NCBI GenBank assembly: GCA_963816785.1
Contig: CAWFLL010000004.1
Span: 1,701,493-1,765,492, forward strand
Direction of reading: 5' to 3'
Source: VRUE01 sp963816785
Lineage (GTDB): Bacteria; Actinomycetota; Thermoleophilia; Solirubrobacterales; 70-9
Length of the DNA: 64,000 nt
Part shown: one piece after another, positions 42,940-53,483 of the stretch
Layout of the letters: every line of letters starts with the position of its first letter
How positions within the stretch are numbered: position 1 is the stretch's first letter
The notes under the pieces: generated by a model
Told to the model about the DNA's origin: nothing
Database searches by the model: none
What the model saw: only the letters and a program-made list of their open reading frames with translations
Made by a program: the position numbers and the translations under genes

Positions 42940-43527
42940 TGTCAATCCAACCACCCTCCCGAAGACCCGAGCCTGCAGTTCGACCTGCGGACCCGGAACG
43001 GCGATGCCAACATCAAATCGGTGGCGGTGACACTGCCGAAGGCCTTCGCCACCGACCAGCGGCATCTCGGCAACATCTGCTCCAAAGCCCAGCTGGCGGC
43101 GGAACGGTGCGCGGGGCGCCAGGCAATCGGGCGGGCGACGACCACGACGCCGCTGCTCGATCAGCCGCTCACCGGCCCCGCCTACGCCGTCTCGGGCTTC
43201 GGCAAACTCCCCCACGTGGTCTTCATCCTCGACGGCCAGGTGACGATCATGCCCGAGGCGGAATCATCTTCGGTCAATGGCGGACAGCTGAAGACGGTCG
43301 TACCTGTCGTGCCCGATGCGCCGATCGGCCACTTCCGCCTAAAGCTATTCGGCGGCAAGAAGGGCTACCTGGTCAACACCCGAAACCTCTGCGCCTCGCC
43401 GGCGGCAAGCACCATCGAATACGTCGCGCAGAACGGGAAAAAGCGGACCCAGCGAGCGACCACGAAGACCGCCTGCGGCAAGGGCAGGAGCACCAAGCGC
43501 AGCGTTCAGGGAAGAGCTCGCCGATAG
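42940..43527 (+). pseudogene. C-terminal fragment of a large secreted actinobacterial protein
   Basis: Recognisable coding sequence starts abruptly near 42950 (EDPSLQFDLRTRNGDANIKSV) and runs to a stop at 43527 through ICSKAQLAAERCAGRQAIG, TPLLDQPLTGPAYAVSGFG and VVPVVPDAPIGHFRLKLFGG. There is no signal peptide and no start codon at a sensible place; upstream is the divergent regulator. I take it as the tail of a longer surface or secreted protein whose 5' part was deleted. Four cysteines remain, and the tail is very basic. Confidence 0.7.
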
Positions 43528-43623
43528 AGACGCCTCCTGGACCGCCTGCGGCTCGGAAAAAAGCTCAAAGCGCGCTAAGCCGCCAGCGGCGCTAGAATCC
43601 CGCCGGGTTCCAGAACCAAATCT

Positions 43624-43657
43624 TTGAGTGCGTAGGGGGGTTTCCCTATATATAGGG
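43624..43657 (+). promoter_or_regulatory. Promoter with palindrome over the -10
   Basis: TTGAGT (43624-43629), a 17-base spacer, then TATATA (43647-43652): a good sigma-70-type promoter. The -10 is the centre of a perfect 14-base palindrome CCCTATATATAGGG (43644-43657), which extends imperfectly on both sides. A repressor could bind there. The ATG of the secreted protein is 35 bases downstream, after the ribosome site GGAGGAGAG. Confidence 0.65.
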
Positions 43658-43691
43658 GAACCGCAAACATGGGAGAAAGCGGAGGAGAGAG

Positions 43692-44333
43692 ATGCAGGAC
43701 GATGTGAGCAGGAAGCGGGCCATGATGCCCTCACCGGCGATGGTCGTCGCGATGATCGCCCTGATCACGGCGCTGGCGGGAACCGCCTATGCGGCCAACC
43801 AGCCGCCCCGGAACTCAGTCGGCTCACGCCAGCTGAAGGCGAAGTCGGTGACCACCGGCAAGATCGCCAACGGCGCTGTCACCGGCGCCCACGTCGTCCC
43901 CAACTCGCTCACCGGCGATGACATCAACCTGAACGCGCTCGGCACCGTCCCTGCCGCTGCCTCCGCGGCGCAGACCGGCAACGCCGGCACGATCACCGGA
44001 CACGCCGCCGCCTGCCCCGGCGGGACGACGCTGATCCGCGGCATCTGCTTCGACTCCTCGTCCAATGCCGTCGTCACCTCGGTTGAGAAAGCGCGCGACG
44101 AATGCGCAGCCAAGGGCGGCTTCCTGCCGAGTTCGCTGAAGCTCTACTCGGCCAAAGGCGTGCTCAACCTCGGCACCGGCGTCGGGACCGACCGCCAGTA
44201 CACCGACACCTACTACGAAAACACCAACGAAGAAAACCCGAGCACGATCGTTGTCGACGGGACCGGGACGATGACCGAGCAGGGCGCCGAGGACGACGCC
44301 GAGTTCATCTGCGCCTACCCGCTCGTTCGCTAG
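43692..44333 (+). CDS. Secreted protein of unknown function (NSVGSRQLKAKSV type)
   Basis: 213 residues. After a 10-residue charged start there is a signal peptide or anchor (AMVVAMIALITALAGTAYAA). A short repeat-like linker follows (NSVGSRQLKAKSVTTGKIAN, then GAVTGAHVVPNSLTGDDINL) as seen in many secreted Thermoleophilia proteins. The C-terminal domain has four Cys (AACPGG, GICFD, DECAAKGG, FICAYP), consistent with two disulfides. No known enzyme motif. Probably cell-surface or extracellular. Confidence 0.82.
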   Translation: MQDDVSRKRAMMPSPAMVVAMIALITALAGTAYAANQPPRNSVGSRQLKAKSVTTGKIANGAVTGAHVVPNSLTGDDINLNALGTVPAAASAAQTGNAGTITGHAAACPGGTTLIRGICFDSSSNAVVTSVEKARDECAAKGGFLPSSLKLYSAKGVLNLGTGVGTDRQYTDTYYENTNEENPSTIVVDGTGTMTEQGAEDDAEFICAYPLVR

Positions 44334-44336
44334 CCG

Positions 44337-45139
44337 ATGGCGAGGATGCTCCGCAGAAAGAGGGCCGTCCTCACGGCGGCGGTGGCGGTAGTCGCGCTGG
44401 GCGCGCTGGCGCTGGCCTCATCCAGCCAGGCCGTGCGGGTGCTCGAGGGCAACATCGTCGTCGTCTTCGAAGGCACGATCTCGCCCTCGAAGCTGCCCCG
44501 CGCCGGGACCGCCCGGTCGGGGTCCAGATGGGCGGCAAGATCAAAACCACCGACCGATCGGCGCCGCCGAAACTGGAGCGGATCATCCTCGACATCAACC
44601 GCCACGGGCAATTGCAGACCCAGGGCCTGGCGAGGTGCTCGCTCGGCAAGCTGCGCTCGATCTCCTCCCAGGGCGCGCGCAAGGCCTGCGGCGAGGCGCT
44701 GATCGGGTCGGGCTCGGTCACCTCGCGGGTCTCGCTGCCGGGCCAGGGGGCGTTTGCCTCGATCGGCAACCTGCTCGCCTTCAACGGCCGCCACAAGGGC
44801 CGGCCGGCGATCTTCGCCCAGGTCGCCTCCGGGGCACCGCTGCCGCTGACCTACGTGATCGTGTTCGAAGTGAAGAAGCGCGGCGGCACCTTCGCCACCT
44901 CGCTGGTCGGGACGATGCCGCCGATCGCCTCCGAATACGGCTTCATCTCGGCCTTCAACCTCCTGCTGCGGCGCCAGTACTCCTTCCACGGAAAGAGGAT
45001 GAGCTACGCCTCGGCCGGCTGCCCGGCGCCGGATGGATTCACCCAGGTGAACTTCCCGTTCGCCAAAGTCAGCTATGAGTTCGCCGACGGGCGCAATCTC
45101 TCGAGCAAACTCGTTCGTAAATGCACGGTGAGGAGGTAG
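44337..45139 (+). CDS. Secreted protein of unknown function, one frameshift
   Basis: Signal peptide in the first 35 residues (RRKRAVLTAAVAVVALGALA), then the motif VVVFEGTISPSKLPRAGTA. The frame then breaks: inserting one C into the CCC run at about 44512 continues the protein as PVGVQMGGKIKTTDRSAPPK and on to CTVRR at 45139 (~267 residues). Later parts contain ICxx-type motifs ARCSLGKLR and KACGEALIGSGSV. Homopolymer context makes a sequencing error likely. The next gene is a paralogue (same signal-peptide plan and EIEGSVSPSKLS motif). Confidence 0.78.
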
Positions 45140-45143
45140 GGGG

Positions 45144-45298
45144 ATGCGGTTGAGGGGTAGGGGCGCGCTCTTCGGGGCGCTCGCAGCGCTGGCTCTGATC
45201 ACCGCGCTGATGGTCGGTGCGGCCTCGGCGCAGAAGGTCAAGCTCGGCAACCTGGAAATCGAAATCGAAGGTTCGGTATCGCCCTCGAAACTCTCGAT
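45144..45298 (+). CDS. Secreted protein paralogue, cut off by the chimeric junction
   Basis: About 52 residues are real: MRLRGRGALFGALAALALIT signal peptide, then KVKLGNLEIEIEGSVSPSKLS, paralogous to the upstream gene. From about 45,300 the nucleotide sequence becomes the antisense of an alphaproteobacterial PEP carboxylase, so the rest of the reading frame (to 45680) is meaningless. A good ribosome site GGTAGGGGG overlaps the preceding stop. Confidence 0.75.
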
Positions 45299-45310
45299 TG
45301 CCTTCGCGCA
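45290..45310. other. Junction between actinobacterial and alphaproteobacterial DNA
   Basis: Left of this point a secreted actinobacterial protein is in frame up to SPSKLS; right of it, on the - strand, PEP carboxylase can be followed (MSLD, then VVNRVLGELCAKA) up to about 45302. Neither gene survives across the point. No integrase, insertion sequence, tRNA or direct repeat is visible. Confidence 0.85.
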
Positions 45311-46560
45311 GAGTTCGCCCAAGACCCGGTTAACGACCGTCAGGTGTTCGCCCGGGATCGAGACTCATGGTGCGGAAGCCGAAGATTTGGACTTCCCAGC
45401 GAACCGGCCGGACCACATTCCGCGCGATCGAGCCGGCCTGGATTGCCGAACGCCTTCTCGGCCTCGGCAAGCTCGCGGGCGAGTTCGGCCGGATCGGCGA
45501 ACGGCATGGCGTACCGGATCCCTTGACGAAGGTGGCGGCGAGCCGCGCCCGCAAGGCGGTGAAATATTGCCGGAACGGCTCGTTGGCATTGCGCCCGGCA
45601 ATGCTTTCTGCGTCGCCCGACAGCGCCAGTTGCCGCGACAGGCGCTCGCGGAAGCCGGCCGGGAGGGTGACTTCGCTTGAGCTTACGGAGATGAGCTCGG
45701 CGAGCTCCGACAATCTGCGGTCGAGGCGCTCGACGGCCGCCTTCCGGCTTTCGCTAAGCGCATACTTCGTCGCGCTGACTGTCACGAAGGGATTTCCGTC
45801 GCGGTCGCCGCCAATCCACGAGGCGAAGCGCAAGGGCGGCTTGATGGTGAGACCGAGTTCCGGGTAGTGGCGCGCGAGTGCGCTTTCAAAAAGGTCGCAG
45901 AATTGCGGCGTGCGCTCGAAAAGTGCGGATTTGAAGAGTGGACAAGCCCCCAGGATATTTCCTGCTCGACGGTCGGCTTTTCGAGCCTGATTTCGCCGGT
46001 CATCCACAGCATGTCGATATCGTCGCGGAGCGCCCGCGTCAGCGCCTGGCGCTCGCGCGGCGTCCACCGCGGGCTCTCCATTTCGTAGAGCTTGAGATAG
46101 ATGCGGCGATGAATTTCGAGCACGCTGACGCGCTTGGCTTCGGTCGGATGCGCGGTGATGGTCGGCGCGATATAGGCCGTCTCCAGCGCGTGGGCGACGA
46201 GCTCGGGCTCGATGCCGGCCTGACGAAATAGTCGAGAACGCATTCGACAGCGAGCCGATCAGCTGGTCTTGGCCGCCATGCGCCTCGAGCCGTCGCCTGG
46301 CCCGCATGGCGGCGTTCTCTTCGGCGATGCTCAAAAGCTGCAGCCAGATGCCGATGACCTGCAACGCCGACGGGATCAGTTCGGGGCGAGCGACCCTTGC
46401 ATGTCGGGATTGTCGATTATGCCGGCGACGCGGGGCTCCGCGCCCGGATGACCTGCCTGAGGAGATCGCGCAACAGGACGGTGATTTCGTCGACATAGCC
46501 GCCGTCGACCGGCGCAAGCTGGACCCTGACATTCATGCCGTTCTCCGACGCCGGTACCAT
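45300..46560 (-). CDS. ppc: Phosphoenolpyruvate carboxylase, N-terminal half, frameshifted
   Basis: Anaplerotic enzyme making oxaloacetate. Recognisable stretches in order: DEITVLLRDLLRQVI, TAYIAPTITAHPTEAKR (the family's TAHPTE catalytic His motif), RALRDDIDMLWMTGEIR, ASWIGGDRDGNPFVT (GGDRDGNP motif) and VEIFGF-like VQIFGFRTMSLD. These lie in at least three frames, so several indels are present. The gene stops at the chimeric junction, leaving about 420 of an expected ~930 residues. Start ATG 46560 is tentative. Confidence 0.88.
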
Positions 46561-46603
46561 TCCATCATGACAGGGTTGCTGGGACGCGCTAATGAGCGCG
46601 GCC

Positions 46604-48453
46604 ATGTTACATGTCAATAACCTGACCTACCGGATAGGCACCCGCCTGCTCCTGGACGATGCCACTGTTGCGCTCCCCGAAGGCCATAAAATCGGCCTTG
46701 TCGGGCGCAACGGCGTTGGAAAATCAACGCTTCTGCGAATTCATCCTGGGCGAAATCAGCCCTGAATCCGGCTCGATCCGGGTGCCGCGCCGGGCCAAGA
46801 TCGGCACCGTCGCGCAGGAAGCGCCCGGCGGCTCCGAAACTCTGATCGATACTGTCTTGGCCGGCGACCGCGAGCGCGCCGATCTCCTCGATGCAGCCGA
46901 GACCGAGACCGACCCGCACCAGATCGCCGAGATCCAGACGCGGCTCGCCGATATCGACGCGCATTCCGCGCCGGCCCGCGCCGCGGCGATTCTCTCGGGC
47001 CTCGGCTTCTCGGAAGATAAACAGGTCGGCCCCTGCTCGGCTCTCTCGGGCGGCTGGCGCATGCGGGTCGCCCTGGCGGCCGCCCTTTTCGCCTCGCCGG
47101 ACGTGTTGCTCCTCGATGAACCCACCAACTATCTCGATCTCGAAGGCACGATCTGGCTGAAGGACTTCATCCGCAAATACCGCCACACCATCCTGCTGGT
47201 GAGCCACGACCGCGATCTCCTCAATGACGCGGTCGATGCGATCCTGCATCTCGATCGCGGCAAGCTTTCGCTTTACCAGGGCAATTACGACCAGTTCGAG
47301 CGCCAGCGCAGCGAGCAGCAGGCGTTGACGGTCAAGCTCAAGAAGAAGCAGGAAGCGCAGCGCAAGCACATGGAGGCTTTCGTCGAACGCTTCCGCTACA
47401 AGGCCACCAAGGCGCGCCAGGCGCAAAGCCGCCTCAAGGCATTGGCCAAGCTCGCCCCGATCGCCGATGTCGTCGAGGATCGCGTCTATCCTTTTCGCTT
47501 CCCTAATCCGGAGAAGCCGCTCGCGCCGCCGGCCATCAAGTGGGACGACGCTTCGGTCGGCTATGCGCCCGACAAGCCGGTCCTCAAGAAGATCACCTTG
47601 CGGCTCGATCCCGACGACCGGATCGCGCTCCTGGGGTCGAACGGCAATGGCAAGTCGACTTTCGCCAAGCTGCTCTGCGGCAAGCTCGCGCCGCTTGGCG
47701 GCGAGATGCACCATCACGGCAAGCTCACGGTGGGCTATTTCGCGCAGCATCAGGTCGATGAATTGTCGCCCGAGCGCACCGCCTACAATTACTTCGAAGA
47801 ATTGATGCCGCAAGCGACCGTCTCCCAGCGCCGCGCCCGGCTTGGTTCCTACGGTTTCGGCGCGACCTTGGCCGACTTGCCCACGCGTACGCTTTCGGGC
47901 GGCGAGAAGGCGCGCCTCCTCTTCGCGCTCGCCGCCTTCCATGCCCCGCACATCCTCGTTCTCGACGAGCCGACCAACCATCTCGACGTCGACAGCCGCG
48001 AGGCGCTCATCCATGCGATCAACGATTATGAAGGCGCGGTCATCCTCATCAGCCATGAACGCCATTTGATCGAGACCTGCGCCGACCGACTGTGGCTCGT
48101 CGCGGAGGGAACGGTCAAACCGTTTGACGGCGACATGGACGATTATACGAAACTGGTCCTCGAGCGCAGCGGCAGCAGGGTCTCGCGCCGCAATAATGGT
48201 GCGATCCGCGGCCAAGCCCGCCAAGGCCAATCCCGTCGCCCTTTCGCGCCAGGTGCAGGATCTCGAGGCCAGCATCGCGACATTACAGGACAAGCTCGCG
48301 GTGCTCGATCGCGCCCTCGCCGATCCCAATCTTTATGCCGATGAGCCGCGCAAGGCCGCCGACTTCGCCAAATTGCGCACCAGGCTTTCCGCCGATCTCG
48401 ATCGCGCCGAAAGCCGCTGGCTCGAGGCGCAAGAAAGCCTCTCGGATGCCTGA
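46604..48453 (+). CDS. ABC-F family ATPase, two frameshifts
   Basis: Soluble twin-ATPase protein of the Uup/ABC-F type, acting on ribosomes or in DNA maintenance. The first Walker A GRNGVGKST is in the frame of ATG 46604 (MLHVNNLTYRIG); one extra A near 46738 shifts the frame. The rest is clean: LSGGWRMRVALAAALF, LLLDEPTNYLDLE, a charged linker (residues 230-300), second Walker A GSNGNGKST, LSGGEKARLLFALA, LVLDEPTNHLDVDS. A second shift near 48200 leads to the C-terminal coiled coil ending SRWLEAQESLSDA. Confidence 0.92.
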
Positions 48454-49770
48454 GGCGGCGCCCGTGCCGCAACTTCTTGACCTGACCGGACACCCGGTCG
48501 GCTATCTGAGCGTCGCGATCTTCCTCATCGCCTATGGCTTCGTCGTCTCCGAAGAATTGAGCAAGATGGCGAAGTCGAAGCCGGTGCTCGTCGCGGCAGG
48601 CCTCATCTGGGCGCTCATCGGTTTCGCCTATACGCAAGCCGGTCAAAGCGCGGCAGCCGAGGCCGCGGCACAGCATACGATCTTCGAATATGGCGAATTG
48701 TTCCTCTTCCTGATCGTCGCCATCACTTACGTCAACACGCTGGAAGAGCGCCGTGTCTTCGACGTTCTGCGTGCCCGCCTCGTCAATCTCGGCCTGAGTT
48801 ACCGCAGCCTGTTCTGGGTGACCGGCGGCATCGCTTTCGTCCTCTCTCCGGTCATCGACAATCTGACGACCTCCCTCGTCGTTGGCGGAGTTGTCATGGC
48901 GCTCGGGCGCGACTCGCCGAGTTTCTTGCCTTGTCCTGCATCAGCATCGTTGTCGCGGCCAATGCCGGCGGCGCCTTCTCGCCGTTCGGCGACATCACCA
49001 CCTTGATGGTCTGGCAGAAGGACAAGGTGCAATTCGTCGACTTCTTCGCGCTCTTCGTGCCTTCCCTCCTCAACTGGCTCGTGCCCGCGGCGATCATGCA
49101 TTTCGCGGTCCCGCGCACGTCACCTCCGGCGCAAGTTGACCGCGTCCATCTGAAGCCCGGCGCGCGCGGCGTCATCATTCTCTTCGCGCTGACCATCGCG
49201 ACCGCCGTCTCATTCCGCAATTTTCTGGGCCTTCAGCCAGCCCTCGGCATGATGCTTGGTCTCGGCTACCTGCAGGTGTGGTCCTACATCCTCCAGCGAC
49301 GCGGCAGCCGGCGCAATGATGACGACATGGTGCTCGACTCATTCCATCAGATCGCCCGCGTGGAATGGGATACGCTGTTGTTCTTCTTCGGAATCATCTT
49401 CGCGGTCGGCGGGCTCGGCGTGCTCGGCTATCTGGCGCTGACGAGCGAGCATCTCTATGGTGGCATGGGACCGACATCTGCGAATATCGCGATCGGAGTC
49501 CTCTCCGCCATCGTCGACAATATCCCCTTGATGTTCGCAGTCCTCACCATGAACCCGGATATGGCGCACGGCCAATGGCTGCTGGTCACTCTCACCACTG
49601 GCGTCGGTGGCAGCCTGCTGTCTATCGGCTCGGCCGCCGGAGTCGCGCTTATGGGCCTAGCCCGCGGCGCCTATACCTTTTCCAGCCATCTCAAATGGAC
49701 CTGGGCCATAGCGCTCGGCTACGCTGCCAGCGTCATCGCGCATCTCGTCATCAATAACGGACTGTTCTAG
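48446..49770 (+). CDS. nhaD: NhaD-type Na+/H+ antiporter, one frameshift
   Basis: Ion transporter superfamily protein with about 12 helices. N-terminal part: VGYLSVAIFLIAYGFVVSEE, FVLSPVIDNLTTSLVVGGVV (the conserved DNLTT). After a shift near 48920 the chain continues SCISIVVAANAGGAFSPFGD (the family's NAGGxxSPxGD motif), then AIVDNIPLMFAVLTMNPD and GVGGSLLSIGSAAGVALMG. Exchange of Na+ or Li+ for H+ is the family activity. Overlaps the ABC-F stop (ATGCCTGA) and is followed after 3 bases by nhaA. Confidence 0.92.
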
Positions 49771-49773
49771 GCG

Positions 49774-50955
49774 ATGCATCGCACGACGATGGCATATCAC
49801 AATGCCCTGCGCCGCTTCATCGAGCATGAGGCAACCGGCGGTCTCGTCCTCGTCGCGGCGGCCGCGCTCGCGCTCGTGGCAACAAACATTGGCGGTGCAG
49901 CGGAGTTCTACGACTGGCTGATCGACCTTCCGGTCTCGGTCAGCATCGGCGCGCTGGCGCTCAAGAAACCACTATTGCTGTGGATCAACGACGGACTGAT
50001 GGCCGTCTTCTTCTTTCTCGTGGCGCTTGAGATCAAGCGCGAGATGCTGGACGGGCATCTCGCCTCGCGCGATCAAATCATAGTGCCGGCGATCGCGGCG
50101 ATAGGCGGCATGGTCGCGCCCTCCTTGATTTATGCATACTTCAATTGGCACGATCCGGCGCTGCTCCGCGGCTGGGCGATACCGGCAGCAACCGACATCG
50201 CCTTCGCATTGGGCGTGCTAGCCCTGCTCGGCAGTCGTGTTCCTCTGGCACTCAAGGTCTTTCTTTTGACCCTTGCGACGCTCGACGATCTGCTGGCGAT
50301 TCTCGTCATTGCCTTCTTCTACACCGACAAAGTTTCGGTGACGCAGCTTGCCCTGGCCGCCCTCTCGCTCGCCGGACTTGTCGTGCTGAATCGGATGAGA
50401 ATATCGCGGCTTGCGCCCTACATCTTCATCGGCATCGCGCTCTGGGTCTTCGTGCTCAAATCCGGCGTGCACGCCACGCTCGCCGGTGTCGCGCTCGGCT
50501 TGCTCATCCCGCTGAAGCGCAAGGACGGCTCGGCAATGATTGAGGCGGTGGAAGAAGGTCTCCATCCCTATGTGAAGTTCCTCATTCTTCCGCTCTTCGC
50601 CTTCGTCAATGCCGGCGTGCCATTGGCCGGGCTGAATATCGCTTATCTTCTCACCTCCGTGCCGTTCGGCATCGCCGCAGGCCTCGTGATCGGCAAACCG
50701 CTTGGCATCATGCTTGCCTGCATTATCGCGGTGAAAGCCGGGCTCGGCCGCCTCCCCGAGCAGGTGAACTGGCGGCATATGCTGGGAGTTAGCGCGCTTG
50801 CGGGGATCGGCTTCACCATGAGCCTCTTCATCGGCACGCTGGCCTTCAAGGACCCGGCACTGGCCGATGCCGTTCGCCTTGGCGTCATCGCCGGTTCGCT
50901 GATTTCCGCAGCGTTTGGCGCTGCAATTCTTTTGACGTCGCCCGCGCAGCGCTAG
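49774..50955 (+). CDS. nhaA: Na+/H+ antiporter NhaA
   Basis: 393 residues, intact frame. Family motifs: RRFIEHEATGGLVLVAAAAL, NDGLMAVFFFLVALEIKREML, IPAATDIAFALGVLALLG, and the ion-binding aspartate pair in LTLATLDDLLAILV, plus LFAFVNAGVPL and GKPLGI. Exports Na+ in exchange for protons at the inner membrane. Being directly behind nhaD suggests one operon for sodium and pH balance. Confidence 0.97.
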   Translation: MHRTTMAYHNALRRFIEHEATGGLVLVAAAALALVATNIGGAAEFYDWLIDLPVSVSIGALALKKPLLLWINDGLMAVFFFLVALEIKREMLDGHLASRDQIIVPAIAAIGGMVAPSLIYAYFNWHDPALLRGWAIPAATDIAFALGVLALLGSRVPLALKVFLLTLATLDDLLAILVIAFFYTDKVSVTQLALAALSLAGLVVLNRMRISRLAPYIFIGIALWVFVLKSGVHATLAGVALGLLIPLKRKDGSAMIEAVEEGLHPYVKFLILPLFAFVNAGVPLAGLNIAYLLTSVPFGIAAGLVIGKPLGIMLACIIAVKAGLGRLPEQVNWRHMLGVSALAGIGFTMSLFIGTLAFKDPALADAVRLGVIAGSLISAAFGAAILLTSPAQR

Positions 50956-51052
50956 CAAGCGCGGAATTGTCATTCGACCGTCACACAAGCCCCATTTATT
51001 CGGCCCGCTCACCAAAACATCGATGCGCGTTTGCGCGCGCTATGGGGAAACC

Positions 51053-53273
51053 ATGCACACGACACTCTTGCGCAGCTCGCTGGCTGCTTTTCTGCTCGCT
51101 GGAACAAGCCTTTCCGGCCATGCGGCCGAAGTCTTCAACCGCATCGCGACCTTCCACGTCGTCGACAACCTGCCGGCCGGTGCCGATCCGGCGAAGTCGA
51201 CGGTCGCCGAGATCATCACCGCGACGGCGGACGGCAAGACGCTCGTCTATACCGACAGCCCCGGCAGGCGGATCGGCATCGTCGACATCACCGACCCCAA
51301 GACGCCGAAGCCCGCGGGAACCGTGGTGCTTGACGGCGAGCCCACCTCGACGGTCGTCGGCCGGCAACTGCGCTGGTCGGCGTCGTCACCTCCGAGAGCA
51401 AGGCAAATCCGTCCGGCCACCTCGCCGTCGTCGATCTCACCAAGAAGGCGGTCGCCGCGACCTGCGATCTCGGCGGCCAGCCCGATTCGCTTGCCAAGAG
51501 CCCGGACGGCAAATTCCTCGCGATCGCCATCGAGAACGAGCGCGACGAGGAGGTGAACGAAGGCGCCATCCCGCAACTGCCGGGCGGCAACCTGACCATC
51601 TTCTCGATCGCCGCCGACGGAACCGTCGATTGCGCGACGAAGAAGGTGATCGACCTCACCGGCCTCGCCGCGATCGCGCCGGAAGATCCCGAGCCCGAAT
51701 CTCGTCGACATCAACGGCAAGAACGAGGTCGTCGTCACGCTCCAGGAGAACAACCACATCGCCGTCGTCGATCTCGCCACCGGCAAGATCATCGCGCAAT
51801 TTCCGGCCGGCACGGTCGATCTCGACGAGCATCGACACCGAGAAGGACGGCGTCATCGCCCTCACCGGCTCGAAGGACGGCGTGCCGCGCGAGCCCGACA
51901 CCGTGCAGTGGATCGACGACGATCGCTTCGTCACCGCCAATGAAGGCGACTGGAAGGGCGGCAGCCGCGGCTTCACCATCTTCAACAAGGACGGCACGGT
52001 CGACTTCGACAGCGGCACCGCCTTCGAGTACGCGACCGTCCGCCTCGGCCACTATCCCGAGAAGCCGCAACAAGAAGGGCAGCGAGCCGGAAGGCGCCGA
52101 GGTCGCGACCTTCGGCAGCGACAACCTGATCTTCGTCGGCGCCGAGCGCGCCTCGCTCGTCGGCGTCTACAAGGACGAAGGCGCCGGCAAGGCGCCGACC
52201 TTCCTTCAGGCGCTGCCCGGCGGCATCGGACCGGAAGGGCTGCTCGCCATCCCGGCGCGCAATCTCTTCGTCACCGCTACCGAGACCGACCTCCGCGACG
52301 ATGGCCTGATCGGCTCGGTCGTCACCATCTATCAGCGCGGCGAAGGCACGCCGCCTATCCGACGATCGTCTCGGCCGACGACGCCAACGGCCTGCCCCTG
52401 CCGTGGGCGGCGCATCTCCGGCACCGTCGCCGATGCCGCGACACGCCGGCAAGCTCTACGCCGTCACCGACAGCGCCTCGTCGCAAGGCCCGCATCCTCA
52501 CCATCGACGCGACGCAAAAGCCCGGCGCTCATCACCGGCGCGATCACCGTGACCAAGGACGGCGAACCGGCCAAGCTTCTCGACCTCGAGGGCATCGCGC
52601 TCGCCGCCGACGGCGGCTTCTGGCTCGCTTCGGAGGGCAATCCCGAGCGCGAGAAGAACAAGACCCAGTCGACGCTGGTCAAGGTCGACGCCTCAGGCGC
52701 GATCGTCGAGGAGATCGCCCTTCCCGAGACGCTCGCCGCCAATGCCACGCGCTTCGGCTTCGAGGGCGTGACGGTGACCGGCTCCGGCGCCGACGAGACG
52801 GTCTGGCTCGCGGTCCAGCGCGAGTGGAAGGACGATCCCAAGGGCCTGACCAAGCTCCTCACCTACAAGCCCGCCGACAAGAGCTGGGGCGTCGTCCACT
52901 ACCCGCTCGACAAGGCCGAGAAGGGCTGGGTCGGCCTCTCCGAGATCACCGCGGTCGCCGACGGCCTCGTCGTCATCGAGCGCGACAATCAGGTCGGGCA
53001 AGGACGCCAAGGTCAAGAAGCTCACCTACGTCTCGCTCGACGGCGTCACGCCGGCACCGCTCGGCGGCGAACTTCCCGGTGGTCACCAAGACGGAACTGC
53101 GCGATCTCATCCCCGATCTCGCGGCGCCGGGCGGCTTCGTCCTCGACAAGGTCGAGAGCTTCGCGGTCGACGCGGCCGGCGACGCCTTCGTCATCACCGA
53201 CAATGACGGCGTCGACGACCACTCCGGCGAGACGCAGTTCCTCGGCCTCGGCAAGCTCGACATGCCGATGTAA
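51053..53273 (+). CDS. Esterase-like phytase/beta-propeller protein, many frameshifts
   Basis: Secreted protein with signal peptide TTLLRSSLAAFLLAGTSLSG. Following the best frame piece by piece gives a beta-propeller-type protein: VAEIITATADGKTLVYTDSP, DINGKNEVVVTLQENNHIAV, PDTVQWIDDDRFVTANEGDW, LLDLEGIALAADGGFWLASE, and the end FAVDAAGDAFVITDNDGVDD. These are hallmarks of the family called esterase-like activity of phytase. At least eight one-base indels are needed; at 51697, 51824 and 53069 removing one G from a CGA context restores the frame. Probably ~740 residues when corrected. Confidence 0.82.
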
Positions 53274-53483
53274 CTTCACAAATCTCCACGCCCTCCCTTT
53301 TTTGGGGAGGGCTTGGAAGATGGTTGAGTCCCCTCCAGCCGACGGCTGTGGCGTCGAAAAACTAAGTCGTGATCGGTTTAACGGGTGCAGTTTTACGCAT
53401 ATCTCACCCCCTCAATTCCCGGCCTGCCTGAGGCCGCTGGGCGCATGCTATCACCTAGCCGATTTCTGCCAAGCGCCAATATG
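53274..53483. terminator. Intergenic region with strong hairpin
   Basis: GCCCTCCC (53290-53297), loop of six T, GGGAGGGC (53305-53312): an 8-base perfect stem just after the phytase-like gene, probably a bidirectional terminator between it and the convergent holC. The remaining 170 bases show no gene. Confidence 0.55.

Noticed and set aside
45144..45680. 178-codon secreted protein as annotated by its open frame
   Set aside because: Only the first ~52 codons are actinobacterial; the rest is antisense PEP carboxylase across the chimeric junction.
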